DNA of 64,000 nucleotides, from contig ML976982.1 of NCBI GenBank assembly GCA_010015675.1, positions 735,001 through 799,000 on the forward strand, in the 5' to 3' direction. This stretch comes from Byssothecium circinans (lineage: Eukaryota; Ascomycota; Dothideomycetes; Pleosporales; Massarinaceae). Made by a program: the position numbers and the translations under genes. The notes below the pieces were generated by a model. The model did not search any database. It was not told the DNA's origin and was given only the letters and a program-made list of their open reading frames with translations. Below, in pieces: positions 34,299-45,283 of the stretch; position 1 is the first letter of the stretch, and each line of letters opens with the position of its first letter.

Positions 34299-35509
34299 CT
34301 ACAGCTCTTCATCAGCATCTTCCACAACAAGGTCAGGATGCATGCGTCTCATATGATTAACGCAGTGATCTTTTCTCGAGAAACCCTTCCTGCTCCGCTT
34401 GCACTTGGTCTCGAAGCACAGGAACTGATTCGCATTGCTAGACCAGTCTGATGATTCATCGCGGTGCTGCTTTGTGTGCAGATGACGTTTGAGGTCGTTT
34501 TTGGAGGGGAAGGCTGCGTTACATGGGTAGTATGGGCATTCAAAGCGAAGGTCCGATGCGCGACTGGAAGGTATGTGTAAGACAATGAACTATAATTCGC
34601 AGATATTTGTATAGAATGAATGTGCATACCGCTTGGAGACTCTATTGCTTTTGCGCGAGGAGCTTGTATGGGCTCGAATATCTTCCCCCAAGGCCTCGTT
34701 GACGGCACTTGGTAGGAAGACCGAAGGAGAGTGATTATAGGGGGAATTGGTCTTTGCTAGTGGCGATTGGCAAGGTCTGACGTCCTGGTCCGCATTCAAA
34801 TATGATGGAATTGTCGGTTTGTCATGAATCGAAGTGATCTCATTGATCGGATCAACCGGGCGTGGCGCAGGTGGAAAAGACTGATTGAATGGGTTGAATG
34901 CAGCAGGCCGCGGCGGGAAAGGCGACTGAACTAAGAAGTTTGACGAAGCCGTTGGCATATCTATTGGAGGCAACTTGCAGGTACAAATGTCAGTGACAAT
35001 AGACAAACCAATGATGGAGACATACCACGTTAGGGTATAATGGTTGACCAAGTGGTGGGGTTGCCGTGGTGGACATCATGTAAGAAGACTTCGAAGTGAA
35101 GTCGTATGGGTTCATCTGAAGTGGGAAGGTTGGATCGCTTTTGCATTTGCAACCGAACGGTTGCGAAGGTATCTGTTGGGTGGGGTAGGCTGCTGCTGAA
35201 GACCAATCATCATGGGATACCTGTTTAGTGGGGTCAATACTTAGGTAACCTTTATTTTATGTAAGGATGACTAGAACTCACCAGGTTCCAAGGGGGATAC
35301 AAGCTTGACTCCATGAGGCTGGGGCCAGCGGGTAAGACGTGAAGAGCATCTTCACCAACAGTTCTTTGATCACAACTTTTGGCGACATTAGAGAAGGAAC
35401 TCTCTGACACATTGAAGACTGGCATATTCTGGTCTTGGTTGAACATAGGCAAGCTGAAGCGCCACGATGAAGCATCTTCGGGTACATCAAACAAAGCAGG
35501 GAAGCTCAT
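34299..35509 (-). CDS. C2H2 zinc-finger transcription factor
   Basis: Exons 35509-35282, 35220-35026, 34973-34630, 34563-34299; introns 61, 52 and 66 bp. Product 343 residues. Residues 1-255 are low-complexity, rich in Pro, Ser and Asn, with CKCKSD near the middle. The last exon carries the fingers: C265-X4-C270-X12-H283-X5-H289 (CPYYPCNAAFPSKNDLKRH), then CFETKC and KGFSRKDHCVNHMRRMH as a second, irregular finger, and an acidic tail. ATG 35509 is used because the two codons upstream begin with GTG. A TATA box lies 55 bp upstream. Ordinary composition; its decayed paralogue lies downstream. Confidence 0.82.
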
Positions 35510-35563
35510 GTCCACGAGAGTATATGAAGCAAACTACGAAACCGAGAACACATGGAGGGTCCG

Positions 35564-35572
35564 CCTTTTATA
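35564..35572 (-). promoter_or_regulatory. TATA box of the C2H2 gene
   Basis: TATAAAAGG on the minus strand, about 55 bp before ATG 35509. Confidence 0.5.
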
Positions 35573-37089
35573 CACATTTTTGACATGATCCGTCCTAACA
35601 GACATACTTTGTGACATGACCACTATTGTAATGGGGCTCTCTCGCACGCACGTTGAGGGTCAGAAGCAATAAACAAAAGTGATGAAAAGTTTGAGCTGAC
35701 TCCCGGGAGTCTACCTCGCTTATATAGTCCATACTGATGAACACTGCCAAGACAGCGCAGTGCAAGGCGGAAATGAAATCTAGAATAGCATCCAATAACG
35801 ACACTTTTCTAAATCATGCCTCACAAAGGAGTCTATGATTTGAGATCCTTCACCGGTAGCATGCATGGCGCAGGCAGAGGGCTGTGAGGTACATCGAACC
35901 GATAGGCTGAATTCCCTAGTTTGTACTACGGAGCGTTTGAGATGGATAATGCCTTGAAAGTAGGGCTGAGATGCGCATGCAGGAAGTCCTTGACGCTGAC
36001 CAATAGGGAGTGCGGGTTGCAGCGTCAAACTCTTCCTCGCCGCTCAAGAGGCTGGAGTACGTTACTCGAGCAAATTAAAGGACCTTACAAGAAGAATCTG
36101 CAAGCAGAAAGAAAGGAGTGATATGCAGTTATCAGGGTGAAAAGGCACTTTCAGGTCGGGCACGTAGTCTGCGGTCTAGGGTGAGTTTCAGCCTCGTCTT
36201 TCGATTGGCGCTATTGAAGCGAGCCTCCGAGAAATAGGAAAAGATTCTAAGAGATTGGATGATTGAGCAGCAACTATCTGTGCAGGCTGTAATAAGTACA
36301 GATGGCCTAAAGGGCTCTAGGGCTCAAAATTAGTCACGCGACCCATAGAAATCTCGAAGCCCAGGTGGAGTGGACTCATCTGCCTCGAAACGCTCACTAG
36401 GATCGGATAGTCAGAATATTAGCTAGCCTGAGTTGGAAGGCAGATTTCACTCATGGAACCTTTGTTTTGATGTTCGGGCTGGAGTTCGGTCACGTGATTA
36501 ATTTTGACCTATACCCTGGGAAAATCGGTCGTTGAGATTACCAAGTTGCAAAGAATAAGAATAATACCTTCCTATACCGTAGCCTCCAACCTAAGAATTC
36601 AGTGTCCATCATCGATATTTCTTAATTACTTGCCGCCTGACACCCAACCTCTATCTGAAGTCCATAGAATAGCTCCAACTCATCTACAAAACTATCACAG
36701 AAAATATCATCAAATAGCCCTTTCCTGGCCATCATTTCCTCCAGCTCACCGTTAACCCCACGTGCCCGCGAACCTTCCAAGGTTCCATCCATGCAACCCC
36801 AGATTCCATCAACCCCAACCCAGCTAGCCCCATCCCGCATCCCCGCGAACTGCACACGCACATGCAGACGTCACCGGCCGATCAGCTCACCCGCAACTCG
36901 TCACCACACATCCGGCAGTCAGCTACCGTTAGTCAGTTACCTAGTCATACGCACCTTTCCGTTCAAAAATCTCGCAGAATTCATCTCCTCTCATCTAATC
37001 TCTAAAAGTGCAGAGAAGTTAACAGAATACAGTATCCGTGTCACTAAAGAGTGTTTCGTCGTCTCACTTTCCATGCGCCCTCCGAAACA
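35573..37089. other. intergenic, 1.5 kb
   Basis: Divergent promoter region between the C2H2 gene and the disordered-protein gene. GTCACGTGATTAAT at about 36490-36503 contains a CACGTG core. The last 450 bp is C/A-rich and probably 5' UTR. No supported gene. Confidence 0.4.
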
Positions 37090-37851
37090 ATGGCTTCCTT
37101 AGCTCCGCCGTCATCCGCGCCTTCTGCTCCTTCTTCTGATGGGGAGAAGGACGATAAAGTCGCACCTTCCGTGTCATCCCGCCCCCAAATCCATCTCACC
37201 CACATAGACAAACCTTCTACTTCCACCACCACCACTGCCACCACCGCCAAACCTCCCCTCGCACCCTCAGATCCCCAAACACCAACATCAATCTCAACCA
37301 CCCACTCCAACAGCTCCTCTCCACAGCCCTCCGCCGACCCGGAGCTTGAGCAACGAGGCCGCCTCAAACGCCGCCGCATGTCCTCCCACTCCCCCCCGCG
37401 CGGCCACGACCGCTCCTCAGGAAGTCGGCATCGGCACCACCACCGCAAGCACCACCGCGCCGATTCCTCCGCCTCTATCACGCCGCCACCATCCCCGTTC
37501 GCCCCCAAGAACCGGCGCCGCAGCGACGCAGAACCCGATCACACGCTGCGCGGACGCGCGCGGAATCGGAGTCAGAGCCGGAGTCAGAGTCCGCTGGACG
37601 AAGACGGTGAAAATGATGGGCTTGGGGAAAGGCTTGGGGAGAGGGAGAGGGAGGAGAGGAAGAGGGATCAGCCGCCTAGTCGGGGACGGGGCGGTGAGGC
37701 AGGGTTGGGAGAGGGATCGGATGACGGTGGGGTGAGGAGGCAGAGGAGTTTGAGGAATTTGTATGAGTTGGAACGGGCTAGTAGTGAGGGGAAGAAGGGA
37801 TTTGGGAAGGATGCGGAGGGGAGGCTTACACCTCTGATGCAGGGCGTGTAG
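37090..37851 (+). CDS. disordered Arg/Ser/His-rich hypothetical protein
   Basis: Single exon, 253 residues. Almost entirely low-complexity: Ser/Pro/Thr-rich start, a basic RGRLKRRRMSSHSPPR block, a His/Arg run (RHRHHHRKHH), RS dipeptides (RNRSQSRSQS), then an acidic/Arg charged region. RS and basic patches suggest nuclear RNA-binding or splicing-associated proteins, but this is composition only. The tail RSLRNLYELERASSEGKKGF...LTPLMQGV is more ordered and may be the conserved part. ATG 37090 is the first in-frame ATG. Confidence 0.65.
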   Translation: MASLAPPSSAPSAPSSDGEKDDKVAPSVSSRPQIHLTHIDKPSTSTTTTATTAKPPLAPSDPQTPTSISTTHSNSSSPQPSADPELEQRGRLKRRRMSSHSPPRGHDRSSGSRHRHHHRKHHRADSSASITPPPSPFAPKNRRRSDAEPDHTLRGRARNRSQSRSQSPLDEDGENDGLGERLGEREREERKRDQPPSRGRGGEAGLGEGSDDGGVRRQRSLRNLYELERASSEGKKGFGKDAEGRLTPLMQGV

Positions 37852-38337
37852 AACATTGCATGGTGTGTGGGTATGGAATTAAGGGTCTGGTCTCGGAGTT
37901 TGGGGGTTCGTTAAATGAATGATGCATGGATCATGGATGTATGGGTAGGATGGAGGGACTGGTTTTCGGCGTTTGGGACTTATACCCTTTGATGTTTTGT
38001 TGGCGATTCGAGAGTGGGTCGCATACTCCCATTCATTCCATGGAACCGTACTGTACTGTATGGGTATACGAATACAAGAATCCCACAGAAACCAACGCTT
38101 CAACGCGCCGTGCACCAGAACGCCTGTTGATGCAAATGCAATGTCCGCCCCAGGAAGACTCATCACTGCATATTCCCTATGTCCATCACCACGACGAAAG
38201 ATGCGCCCATCTCTGATCCCCATCAATCTCGCCATCATCACTAACAAGCAAGTCAGCCCAGCATCCAACACCCAAACACCAACACCACCCCATACTCACC
38301 TTTCCAACGCTCAAGAACGAACATCAAAGGTCCGCAC
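37852..38337. other. intergenic between convergent genes
   Basis: Shared 3' flank of the disordered-protein gene and the CHIP-like gene. No coding motif. Confidence 0.4.
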
Positions 38338-39213
38338 CTACCAATCATAAACCCACCCTTTATTGTTCTCCATAAACTCATCGCACGCCTCCTTGAGGGC
38401 AATATTCGGTCTCAATTCGGCAATACTCAGCGGTTCCCTCGTAAGCGGATCCGTCGCACTTCTCTTGAGATGCTCAATGAGCGTCGCCCTCTCGTAACTC
38501 CTCCCATTCCGCGTCACCACCGGATCATGCATAATCTCAAACGTGATCCCATCGACTAGGTAATCGGGGACTTCGCGCTTCTCGAGGTTTTGCGGGTCGG
38601 AGAGGAAGAACGCGGTGCGGAGATCGGATTGCTTCTTCTCCCACTCAGCGCGCAGCGAGGCTTTTGATTCCTGGCCTTCGACCTGTCCGAGTTCGCCGTT
38701 TTCTATACGCGCGGTAATGTCATCTTGGTCTTTCTTCCACTGCGTTTCGAGAATGGCTTCGAGGTCGCAGAGCAGGTCGGCGCGCCGACGTAACCGTTCC
38801 CGCTCTCTAATCTCCCATTTCGCTTTCTTGCACTTGAGCACCAACGCGCTTATCGTTGCTGCATTACTCGTCTGCTGTGCGCTCTGGGCATTGAGCTCGT
38901 ATGCCATGAGCGCGGACGAGAGCGCCTCGTTCGGGTGGTTGATTGCCAGTTGGGCCTGCGCGAGGTAGAAGAAGGCTTTCATGTTGTCCTTGCGCAGCTC
39001 GATGCTGCGCAGACAGTCGTCGATGACGGGCTCCCATTTCTCGAGCTTGAGGCGCGCGTTTGCGCGATTCGTGAAGAGGAGGGGGTTCTTGCTGTTCTTT
39101 TGGATGGCGAGGCCGTAGAGCGATTCCGCTTGTTCGTATTCGCCGTCTTTGAAGTGCTGGTTGCCCTGGGTTTTGAGTTGCTCGGCCGCGTACTCGTTTC
39201 CGACGGGCGGCAT
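38338..39213 (-). CDS. CHIP-type E3 ubiquitin ligase (TPR plus U-box)
   Basis: Cochaperone ligase that ubiquitinates Hsp70/Hsp90-bound clients in the cytosol. 291 residues, single exon, close to animal CHIP (about 303). Three N-terminal TPRs (residues ~8-110: LKTQGNQHFKDGEYEQAESL, LFTNRANARLKLEKW, KAFFYLAQAQLAINHPNEAL) form the clamp for the EEVD tail. A charged helical linker (residues ~125-205) and a U-box (residues ~217-285: YLVDGITFEIMHDPVV, RSYERATLIEHL, DPLTREPL) follow. Saccharomyces lacks this protein while many filamentous fungi keep it. The stop at 38338 follows GWVYDW. Confidence 0.95.
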   Translation of the reverse strand: MPPVGNEYAAEQLKTQGNQHFKDGEYEQAESLYGLAIQKNSKNPLLFTNRANARLKLEKWEPVIDDCLRSIELRKDNMKAFFYLAQAQLAINHPNEALSSALMAYELNAQSAQQTSNAATISALVLKCKKAKWEIRERERLRRRADLLCDLEAILETQWKKDQDDITARIENGELGQVEGQESKASLRAEWEKKQSDLRTAFFLSDPQNLEKREVPDYLVDGITFEIMHDPVVTRNGRSYERATLIEHLKRSATDPLTREPLSIAELRPNIALKEACDEFMENNKGWVYDW

Positions 39214-40100
39214 TGTTGGCGTGCGTATAGGAGAGGTGGTGAGCTGGCGAGTTCGTTGACGCTCGGAGGAGTGCGGAGTTTAGGGACAGTGATTCGGTGG
39301 GGGAAGCGGGGTGGGGCGTGTTTTGTTCGCGCGTGGAAGTTTCTAGAGGAGGCTGCTGATGTGAGCAGGACGGGAGAGCGAGAGCGCAAGAGGATGCGCG
39401 GGCCGGATATGTTGTCGTGCTACGTGGTATGGACGGATGTTGAGGTTGTTCGAATGAAGCTCAGGTCGCGCCACGTCGTGAATGGAGCTGAACGGCTAGC
39501 CGGCACAGCGGCGTTGCTCGTTCGCGTAGCACGCCATCGCGAATCTCATCGCTTTAGGGATGGAGGTGGAGGTGAGGATGTGAAAAGCAGCAGCCTGGTG
39601 TGTTTGGAATGTAGAGTTTATAAATGAGACGATGAAGGAAAGAGTCACTCATGCAACAAATGAGAGAACAGCTCTATACATGTATAAACAGGACAAGAAC
39701 ATGTACAGCATTGGGAAAACAGATAAACAGCAGACAGATGCGCCACTTATTCTTGCGAAATGGACATACATAGCCGTAAGTAAACCACACATAGAGGCAG
39801 CAGGATAGCTGGTCGTACCGTGTACGTAGTGAAGTACAGTACATGTGTAGCGCATGCTGATTCGTTCGGCAATGCTTCGGCCGTTTGGCAACCGTTCTCT
39901 ACCTAGCACTTGAGGTACTTGACTCGCGCACCTCACGTGTACGCTGTTTGTTTTGACTCAGCTGAGGACACTGAATTATTCCTCTACCTTTTCTGCTCCA
40001 CAACTGTTCCTCTAGCCATCATGTAGAGATGCATATTTCACCAGCACTCAAAAGCTCCAAAACTGCGTCAATCTGACGGTCTACCTTGCAACCACATAAC
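39214..40100. other. divergent intergenic region
   Basis: Promoters of the CHIP-like gene and the AIM9-like gene. A long plus-strand frame (38935-39627) is antisense to the CHIP 5' end and has no homology I recognise. Nothing else seen. Confidence 0.4.
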
Positions 40101-42000
40101 ATGGCCACATCTATTTTCTCCCGTCCTTTCCCATCCTTGCGTGTTTGCTTCTATATTCAAAATATAAAACCAGGCCCGAAGCAACACTGTCGCTCAATCT
40201 CGCAAATTGCATCGCTATCCCACCATCACTGCCCTGCCAGCTTGCGCTCTCATCAGGCACGTACGCGGGCTCATCCTGAGCACGATTCAACCCCTCACTC
40301 ATGCGAGCCAGACTGGAATTCCAACGATGAATTCTTCAAATTCACACGTGGTCGCTTTATAGTAGATGAGGCAGAGAACCTCCGAAAGCGAGAGATCAGA
40401 TTCGACTTGAACAAGCTCGCAAGTATCGCGGGAGACTCAATCGGCGCAAAGCAATGCATTTCCATCAAGAAATACCCCGATGGCATGTTCAACAAAGCAT
40501 TCCTCATGTCCATGGATGATGGCCGAGAAGTCGTAGCCAAGGTGCCCAACCCGAATGCTGGCGTTCCGCACTTTACTACAGCCAGTGAAGTCGCCACAAT
40601 GGACTTTGTACGTCCATCCTCAACTCCCTCGGCGCCAACTCTTGCTGACGCGACTGATTTGGAAGGCCAGGAAAGTCCTTGGTACACCAGCTCCTCGCGT
40701 CTACTCATGGAACTCTCAAGCAAAATCACACCCTGTTGGGGCTGAATTCATCATCATGGAAAAGATTGAAGGTGTTCCGCTGTCTCAAGTCTGGGACACC
40801 ATGTTACTACCGCAGAAACTTCAGGTGCTTCTCGCCATGACACGTCTCCAGAATCAATGGCTGAGCGTTTCATTCTCGCATTACGGCAGCTTGTACTACG
40901 CGGGAGACGTGCCGCCGCCAGTAGGCAACCACTACGTTAAGAATGGCAATGCCGTCAAAGATTCAGAGTTTGCTATAGGTCCGTCCACAGGCCGAGATTG
41001 GGCTGATGCAGGCCGATCAAATTTGGACACCGAGAGAGGCCCATGTATGTCGCAGTACTCACCATTGCGTGCATCCGCTGACATGTTTACAGGGGCTACT
41101 CCAGCGCAGTATCTGCAAGCAGCCAGGGCGCGAGAGACGAAGGCAATTCATTCCTTAAAACCACCGAAACAAATCGCCTTGTTCTGCGGTTCAAGACTCT
41201 ACCAACCAAACACGGAAAAAAAGCTCACTGCACTGGCACAATACCAACAAATCATCAACGCCCTTATCCCGACTGATACTACTATTACTAACCCGTACCT
41301 CTGGCATAACGATTTACATGATGACAACATCTTCGTCGACCCACATAACCCCGAAAAGATCACGGGTATCATCGACTGGCAGTCCTGCCACGTCTCGCCG
41401 CTCTTCACCCACAGTCCCGATCCCGCATTCCTGGCGTGGGATGGCCTCGAGCCCGAGACGCTCGACCTAGTCCCAAGACCGGACCTTTCCGGGCTTTCCC
41501 CGGAGGAAAGCTCCGCGGCTGTGCATGAATATAGCGTCCAGAACGTATTCATCGGATGGCGGAAGCTCATGCATGCCAAAAACCCAGATCTATATCGCGT
41601 AGTCGAATTTTGCAAGACAGCAGCGTACGGCCTGATCTTTCTAGCCCACCGCATGTTCGAATACGGCGAGGCGCATTTCCAAGCCCTTCTGGTCGATCTG
41701 AAGGACACGTGGGCGGACTTACCTGCCGTCACAAACGACATGCCTTTCCCGTTCAATTTTTCCGAGGCAGAGATTGAGCGTATCAAGCGCGCTGGCGACA
41801 ATGCGGTCGCGGGAACCGAGCTTGTTACCGAGGTCAGGGAAACTATGGGCGATTTATGGCCGGACAAATCCTTCATCGAGCACGACCGATATGACTATTG
41901 CAAAGCGGCCCTCGATGAAGTCAGAGATCAATTGGTGGAGCAGTTGGCGGGGACTGAGGAGGAAAAAGACGAGTATAAGCGTTGTTGGCCGTTTGAATGA
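40101..42000 (+). CDS. APH-fold kinase, AIM9/FMP29-like, mitochondrial
   Basis: Aminoglycoside-phosphotransferase-fold protein of the fungal mitochondrial AIM9 group; substrate unknown. Exons 40101-40607, 40666-41044, 41093-42000; 597 residues. The first ~60 residues are Arg/Ser/His-rich with few acidic residues, like a mitochondrial presequence. Then GRFIVDEAENLRKREIRFD (family signature), MFNKAFLMSMDDGREVVAKVPNP (ATP-binding lysine strand), FIIMEKIEG (hinge), YLWHNDLHDDNIFVDP (catalytic loop) and GIIDWQS (metal-binding Asp). Intron 2 is 48 bp and could be read through in frame, but splicing restores GPW-ATPAQYL, so the unspliced frame is misleading. Unlike the kinase pseudogene at 6915-7703, all motifs are intact. 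Confidence 0.9.
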
Positions 42001-42927
42001 TTTGTATTAAAATTGTCTACATGTATATTACTGGAAGAAAGTTTCACTCTCATGCGACCAGATCGAACTACACGACGAGGGGGATGTATATAAACCAAAT
42101 GTCGCAGTTAGAAGTACATATCTCTGCTCCTTCATCACCTCAATGATTTACTCAAAGCACGAATTGTTAAATGTAACCTCGGTGAAATACCGCTTGTTCT
42201 TAGATACTCATCTCTGAATCGTCCTGCTAGACTGCACGGTTCCCTATATAGTACTGAACCCTCCCTCACGGTGCAGTGCCCTTGTCTGGTATAGCTCCAG
42301 TCACTCGCCTATATACTCTCGTCTCCTATGCTCCTCTCGGGGAGCTTAATACACAATTAATCACTTTCTTTCTCATGCTCTTAGGGATCTGCTGTCCAAC
42401 ACATCCTTTTATCTTACCACCAATGGCCAACCTGGTTCGCTCCGACCGTACCTTGAGTTGCTAATGCCTACACCTGCCTTGACCTACAATACTTTCCCTG
42501 AGTCGCTCCGTGCACCGCCTCGTCACACTCAGTTCGTTTCTGTGTAGATGTGAGCATTTACAGCGCTCCAGAGATATGATTGCATGAACAAAGGCGAGGG
42601 GGATGGGCAATGAATTATAGTGTGACTTCATAGGTGTGGTATGAGAACTACCTGGCGAATAACCTTGTGCTCGAGTTCTATCTAGTTCCATCCTATTACG
42701 ACTCCTTTATCGGCTAATTTCTCATGCCGAAATGTGTGTGGGTACATCTTAAATAAGCATATAGCTCGTACAGCATCTTACCCACGCTAGTTGGAGATGC
42801 TGGGGTACACCCAAGCTAATTAGATAGATATAGTGTTTAGACAATTGGGCTTTGGCTTAGAATATGGGTAGAAAATGCTATCTTTTCACATTTCATACAC
42901 TCATCTATACACATCCCATCGCACGCA
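42001..42927. other. intergenic between convergent genes
   Basis: 3' flanks of the AIM9-like and DHODH genes. The region is richer in T and C runs than its neighbours but without a repeat or gene I can support. Confidence 0.4.
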
Positions 42928-44637
42928 TCACCGCGCCTTCTTCGCTTCTTCCCGCATCTCCTGTTTTATCCGAGTTATCGTACCGACGCCGCCGTATATG
43001 ATGGCAGTGTACACCTGCGCAACACTAGCTCCAGCATCCAAGATCTCTCTGGCTTGCCGTCCATTAGTGATACCGCCGCTAGCGAAGATGACTTTCCTCG
43101 GTCCAGTGGGAGCAGGCGCGGGCGCAGTGGTTGACGATGGTTGAGATTGCAGTGTAAGTTTAGGCGCAGCTTCACTAAGATCGTCGACATTGGTGGGTGG
43201 GGGAGACGACTCGGATGGTAGTTGAGTAGAAGCCTTGGGAAGTGACGCTTTGGCTGAGCTGATGACATCGGACGGTGTCTTTGAGGGCTCGAGCTTCTCT
43301 AAGATGGAGGGATCTGGCTCATCACCAGTTGCCTGACCTGCTACTGGCGGCTCAGTTTCGGGTTTATTGGAGGATAGTAGCGGAAGCTTCCTCGGTCCGT
43401 CGTCTAGGCTCTTGCGATATCGTGAAACGAGGCTCAGTGTCCGTTCAAACATCTGCGGGCCCGAGTAGCCTCCCTGCTCCAAAAGAACGTTGGCTTCTTT
43501 GTCTGGAAGCAGATAGCCCCTCGGTATGGGATCGGGCCTCTTCTTGGTAGTGTTTCCCACAATAACGCCGTCGACACCGGAGTCCCAGATTGCTTCGGTA
43601 ATGCCTGCAATCTGCTCATCGGAGTCTTCGTCTGGGCTGACCTTGACCATGATAGCGGGTTTCGTCTTTCGGTCGACCTTCTTCACGGCGGTCACTACGC
43701 TAGAGAGTAACTGGGTAAGCGGTTCGACGTTCTGCAGAGCTCGGAGGCCAGGCGTGTTGGGACTCGATACGTTCACCACGATGATGTCGGCGTACTTGCC
43801 CAAGTATTCCACACACTTTGTGTAATCGCCCTTGACAGCCTCAATATCCTGCTCCGACGTTGTCTTGTTCTTCGCAATCTGGACTGCCATGAGTCGGCCA
43901 GCTTTGAGCGATCCCGGGGGCACACCAGCCTCGCCGTCCAGCACTATGCGCTCTGCCTCCTCATCCAGGCCAAACCCCGCGTGATATGCAAACTCCCTCA
44001 CACGCTGTCGTAGTCTCATGGCGACCAGCTCAGCGCCCTCCGAATTGAACCCATATCGGTTGATGAGGGCATTTTGTGACGGTAGCCTGAATACTCTGGG
44101 CTTCGGGTTCCCCTCTTGCGGCACGGTAGTGACAGCCCCAACTTCGATCAGTCCAGCGCCAATCTCGAGCATAGGCGTGGGGATCTCGGCGCCCTTGTCC
44201 AGTCCAGCTGAAGTTCCAATTGGATTGCTCAATTTGTGCCCAAAGACCGCAACTTCCAGATCCCCTGCCGCATCTGGGCTGCCTCTTTCTCTTGGATGAA
44301 AGCCAAAGCTATACAGTGCCTTGATTATTGCCGTCCCAGCGTGGTGCGCATCTTCGCCATCGGGGTATATCTGTCGCAGAGCGGGCACGACCAGCCATTC
44401 GTGGATACTAGCGCGCGTGTCGGTAACATAGAGGTATCCGAAAGATAGTGCGAGCGTCAAGGCGGTACCGTATACGAAGTTTTTCGCCCGAGTTGCCGTC
44501 GAACGGGCATTTGTGGCCGTCTCGCTGGCCGTCGAAGCTTGTCTGGTGGGGTGTGCGAAATGGCGAGGAGAGGGGCGCGAACGAGGGAGAGCGGACCGAA
44601 AGCGAAGGAGATGCACTCTTGCAGCTGAGGCGGACAT
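42928..44637 (-). CDS. URA9: dihydroorotate dehydrogenase (quinone), mitochondrial, class 2
   Basis: Fourth step of de novo pyrimidine synthesis: oxidises dihydroorotate to orotate and reduces ubiquinone at the inner mitochondrial membrane, with FMN. Single exon, 569 residues. An Arg/Ser-rich presequence (residues 1-50) precedes a membrane helix (FVYGTALTLALSFGYLYV), as in class 2 enzymes. Motifs: NRYGFNSEGAE, NVSSPNTPGLRALQ (catalytic Ser), MVKVSPD, GVIVGNTT, GGYSGPQMFERTL and FASGGITNG with YTAIIYGG. Between the helix after GPQMFERTL and the last FMN strand lies an extra Pro/Ser/Glu-rich segment, residues ~417-513, absent from bacterial and animal enzymes. Confidence 0.96.
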   Translation of the reverse strand: MSASAARVHLLRFRSALPRSRPSPRHFAHPTRQASTASETATNARSTATRAKNFVYGTALTLALSFGYLYVTDTRASIHEWLVVPALRQIYPDGEDAHHAGTAIIKALYSFGFHPRERGSPDAAGDLEVAVFGHKLSNPIGTSAGLDKGAEIPTPMLEIGAGLIEVGAVTTVPQEGNPKPRVFRLPSQNALINRYGFNSEGAELVAMRLRQRVREFAYHAGFGLDEEAERIVLDGEAGVPPGSLKAGRLMAVQIAKNKTTSEQDIEAVKGDYTKCVEYLGKYADIIVVNVSSPNTPGLRALQNVEPLTQLLSSVVTAVKKVDRKTKPAIMVKVSPDEDSDEQIAGITEAIWDSGVDGVIVGNTTKKRPDPIPRGYLLPDKEANVLLEQGGYSGPQMFERTLSLVSRYRKSLDDGPRKLPLLSSNKPETEPPVAGQATGDEPDPSILEKLEPSKTPSDVISSAKASLPKASTQLPSESSPPPTNVDDLSEAAPKLTLQSQPSSTTAPAPAPTGPRKVIFASGGITNGRQAREILDAGASVAQVYTAIIYGGVGTITRIKQEMREEAKKAR

Positions 44638-45283
44638 AATGAACGTGTTTTACAGCCCGAGGAAGGGAAGAATAGCGCGCAATGGCTGAAGTGTTGAAGA
44701 TGTTATGCTCGTCGCGATTCTGCAGCTATGACGATTGCTTAGTCAGCATCCCATGTGCCGGCTTAAGCCCAACCTTTCCAACCGTCTTTCTTCACACCTA
44801 CCCATGGAGATTGAATTCTGGACACAATTAGTCTTCTCCAGCTCACTGTCCGTATCTTCATTTCAGTGTCATCTCTTAACTGAACACAACGACTGTGTTT
44901 CAGCCCCGCAAACACCGCAAAGTTCCATCCTGTCCATCAGTCGTCTTCGATATTGCTCTACTTCATCTGCCGGATATATCGTCGTCCCCACGTTGCGATG
45001 CCCGTATCCCAATCACCATATATTGCAAAGCTCACAAGGGCCGAACAACAACCGGCTATCACAGCACCGCATATGCTAGAACCAGTGAAAGCATGATTTT
45101 CGCACCAATGCTGCAGCACCTCTTTGAAGGACATATCCCTGGGTGAGGTCATACCCGGTGATATATGAGAGGCCCTCATTACCAAACTCTAAATAGCATG
45201 GAAACCCCACAGGTTCCACAATCATAAAGCCCTAAGCACCTGCTCCAAGACATTTCCAAAGCTTGTCCCAATAGAACTACATC
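44638..45283. other. divergent intergenic region
   Basis: Promoters of DHODH (left) and the GH28-like gene (right). Short frames only. Confidence 0.4.

Noticed and set aside
37044..37508. 154-codon minus-strand Gly/Trp/Arg-rich frame
   Set aside because: Antisense of the disordered-protein gene; low-complexity complement.
38935..39627. 230-codon plus-strand frame
   Set aside because: Antisense to the 5' end of the clear CHIP-like gene; repetitive Val/Leu/Glu content is the mirror of the TPR codons.
42975..44639. several 60-99 codon frames on the plus strand across DHODH
   Set aside because: Antisense shadows of a highly conserved enzyme.
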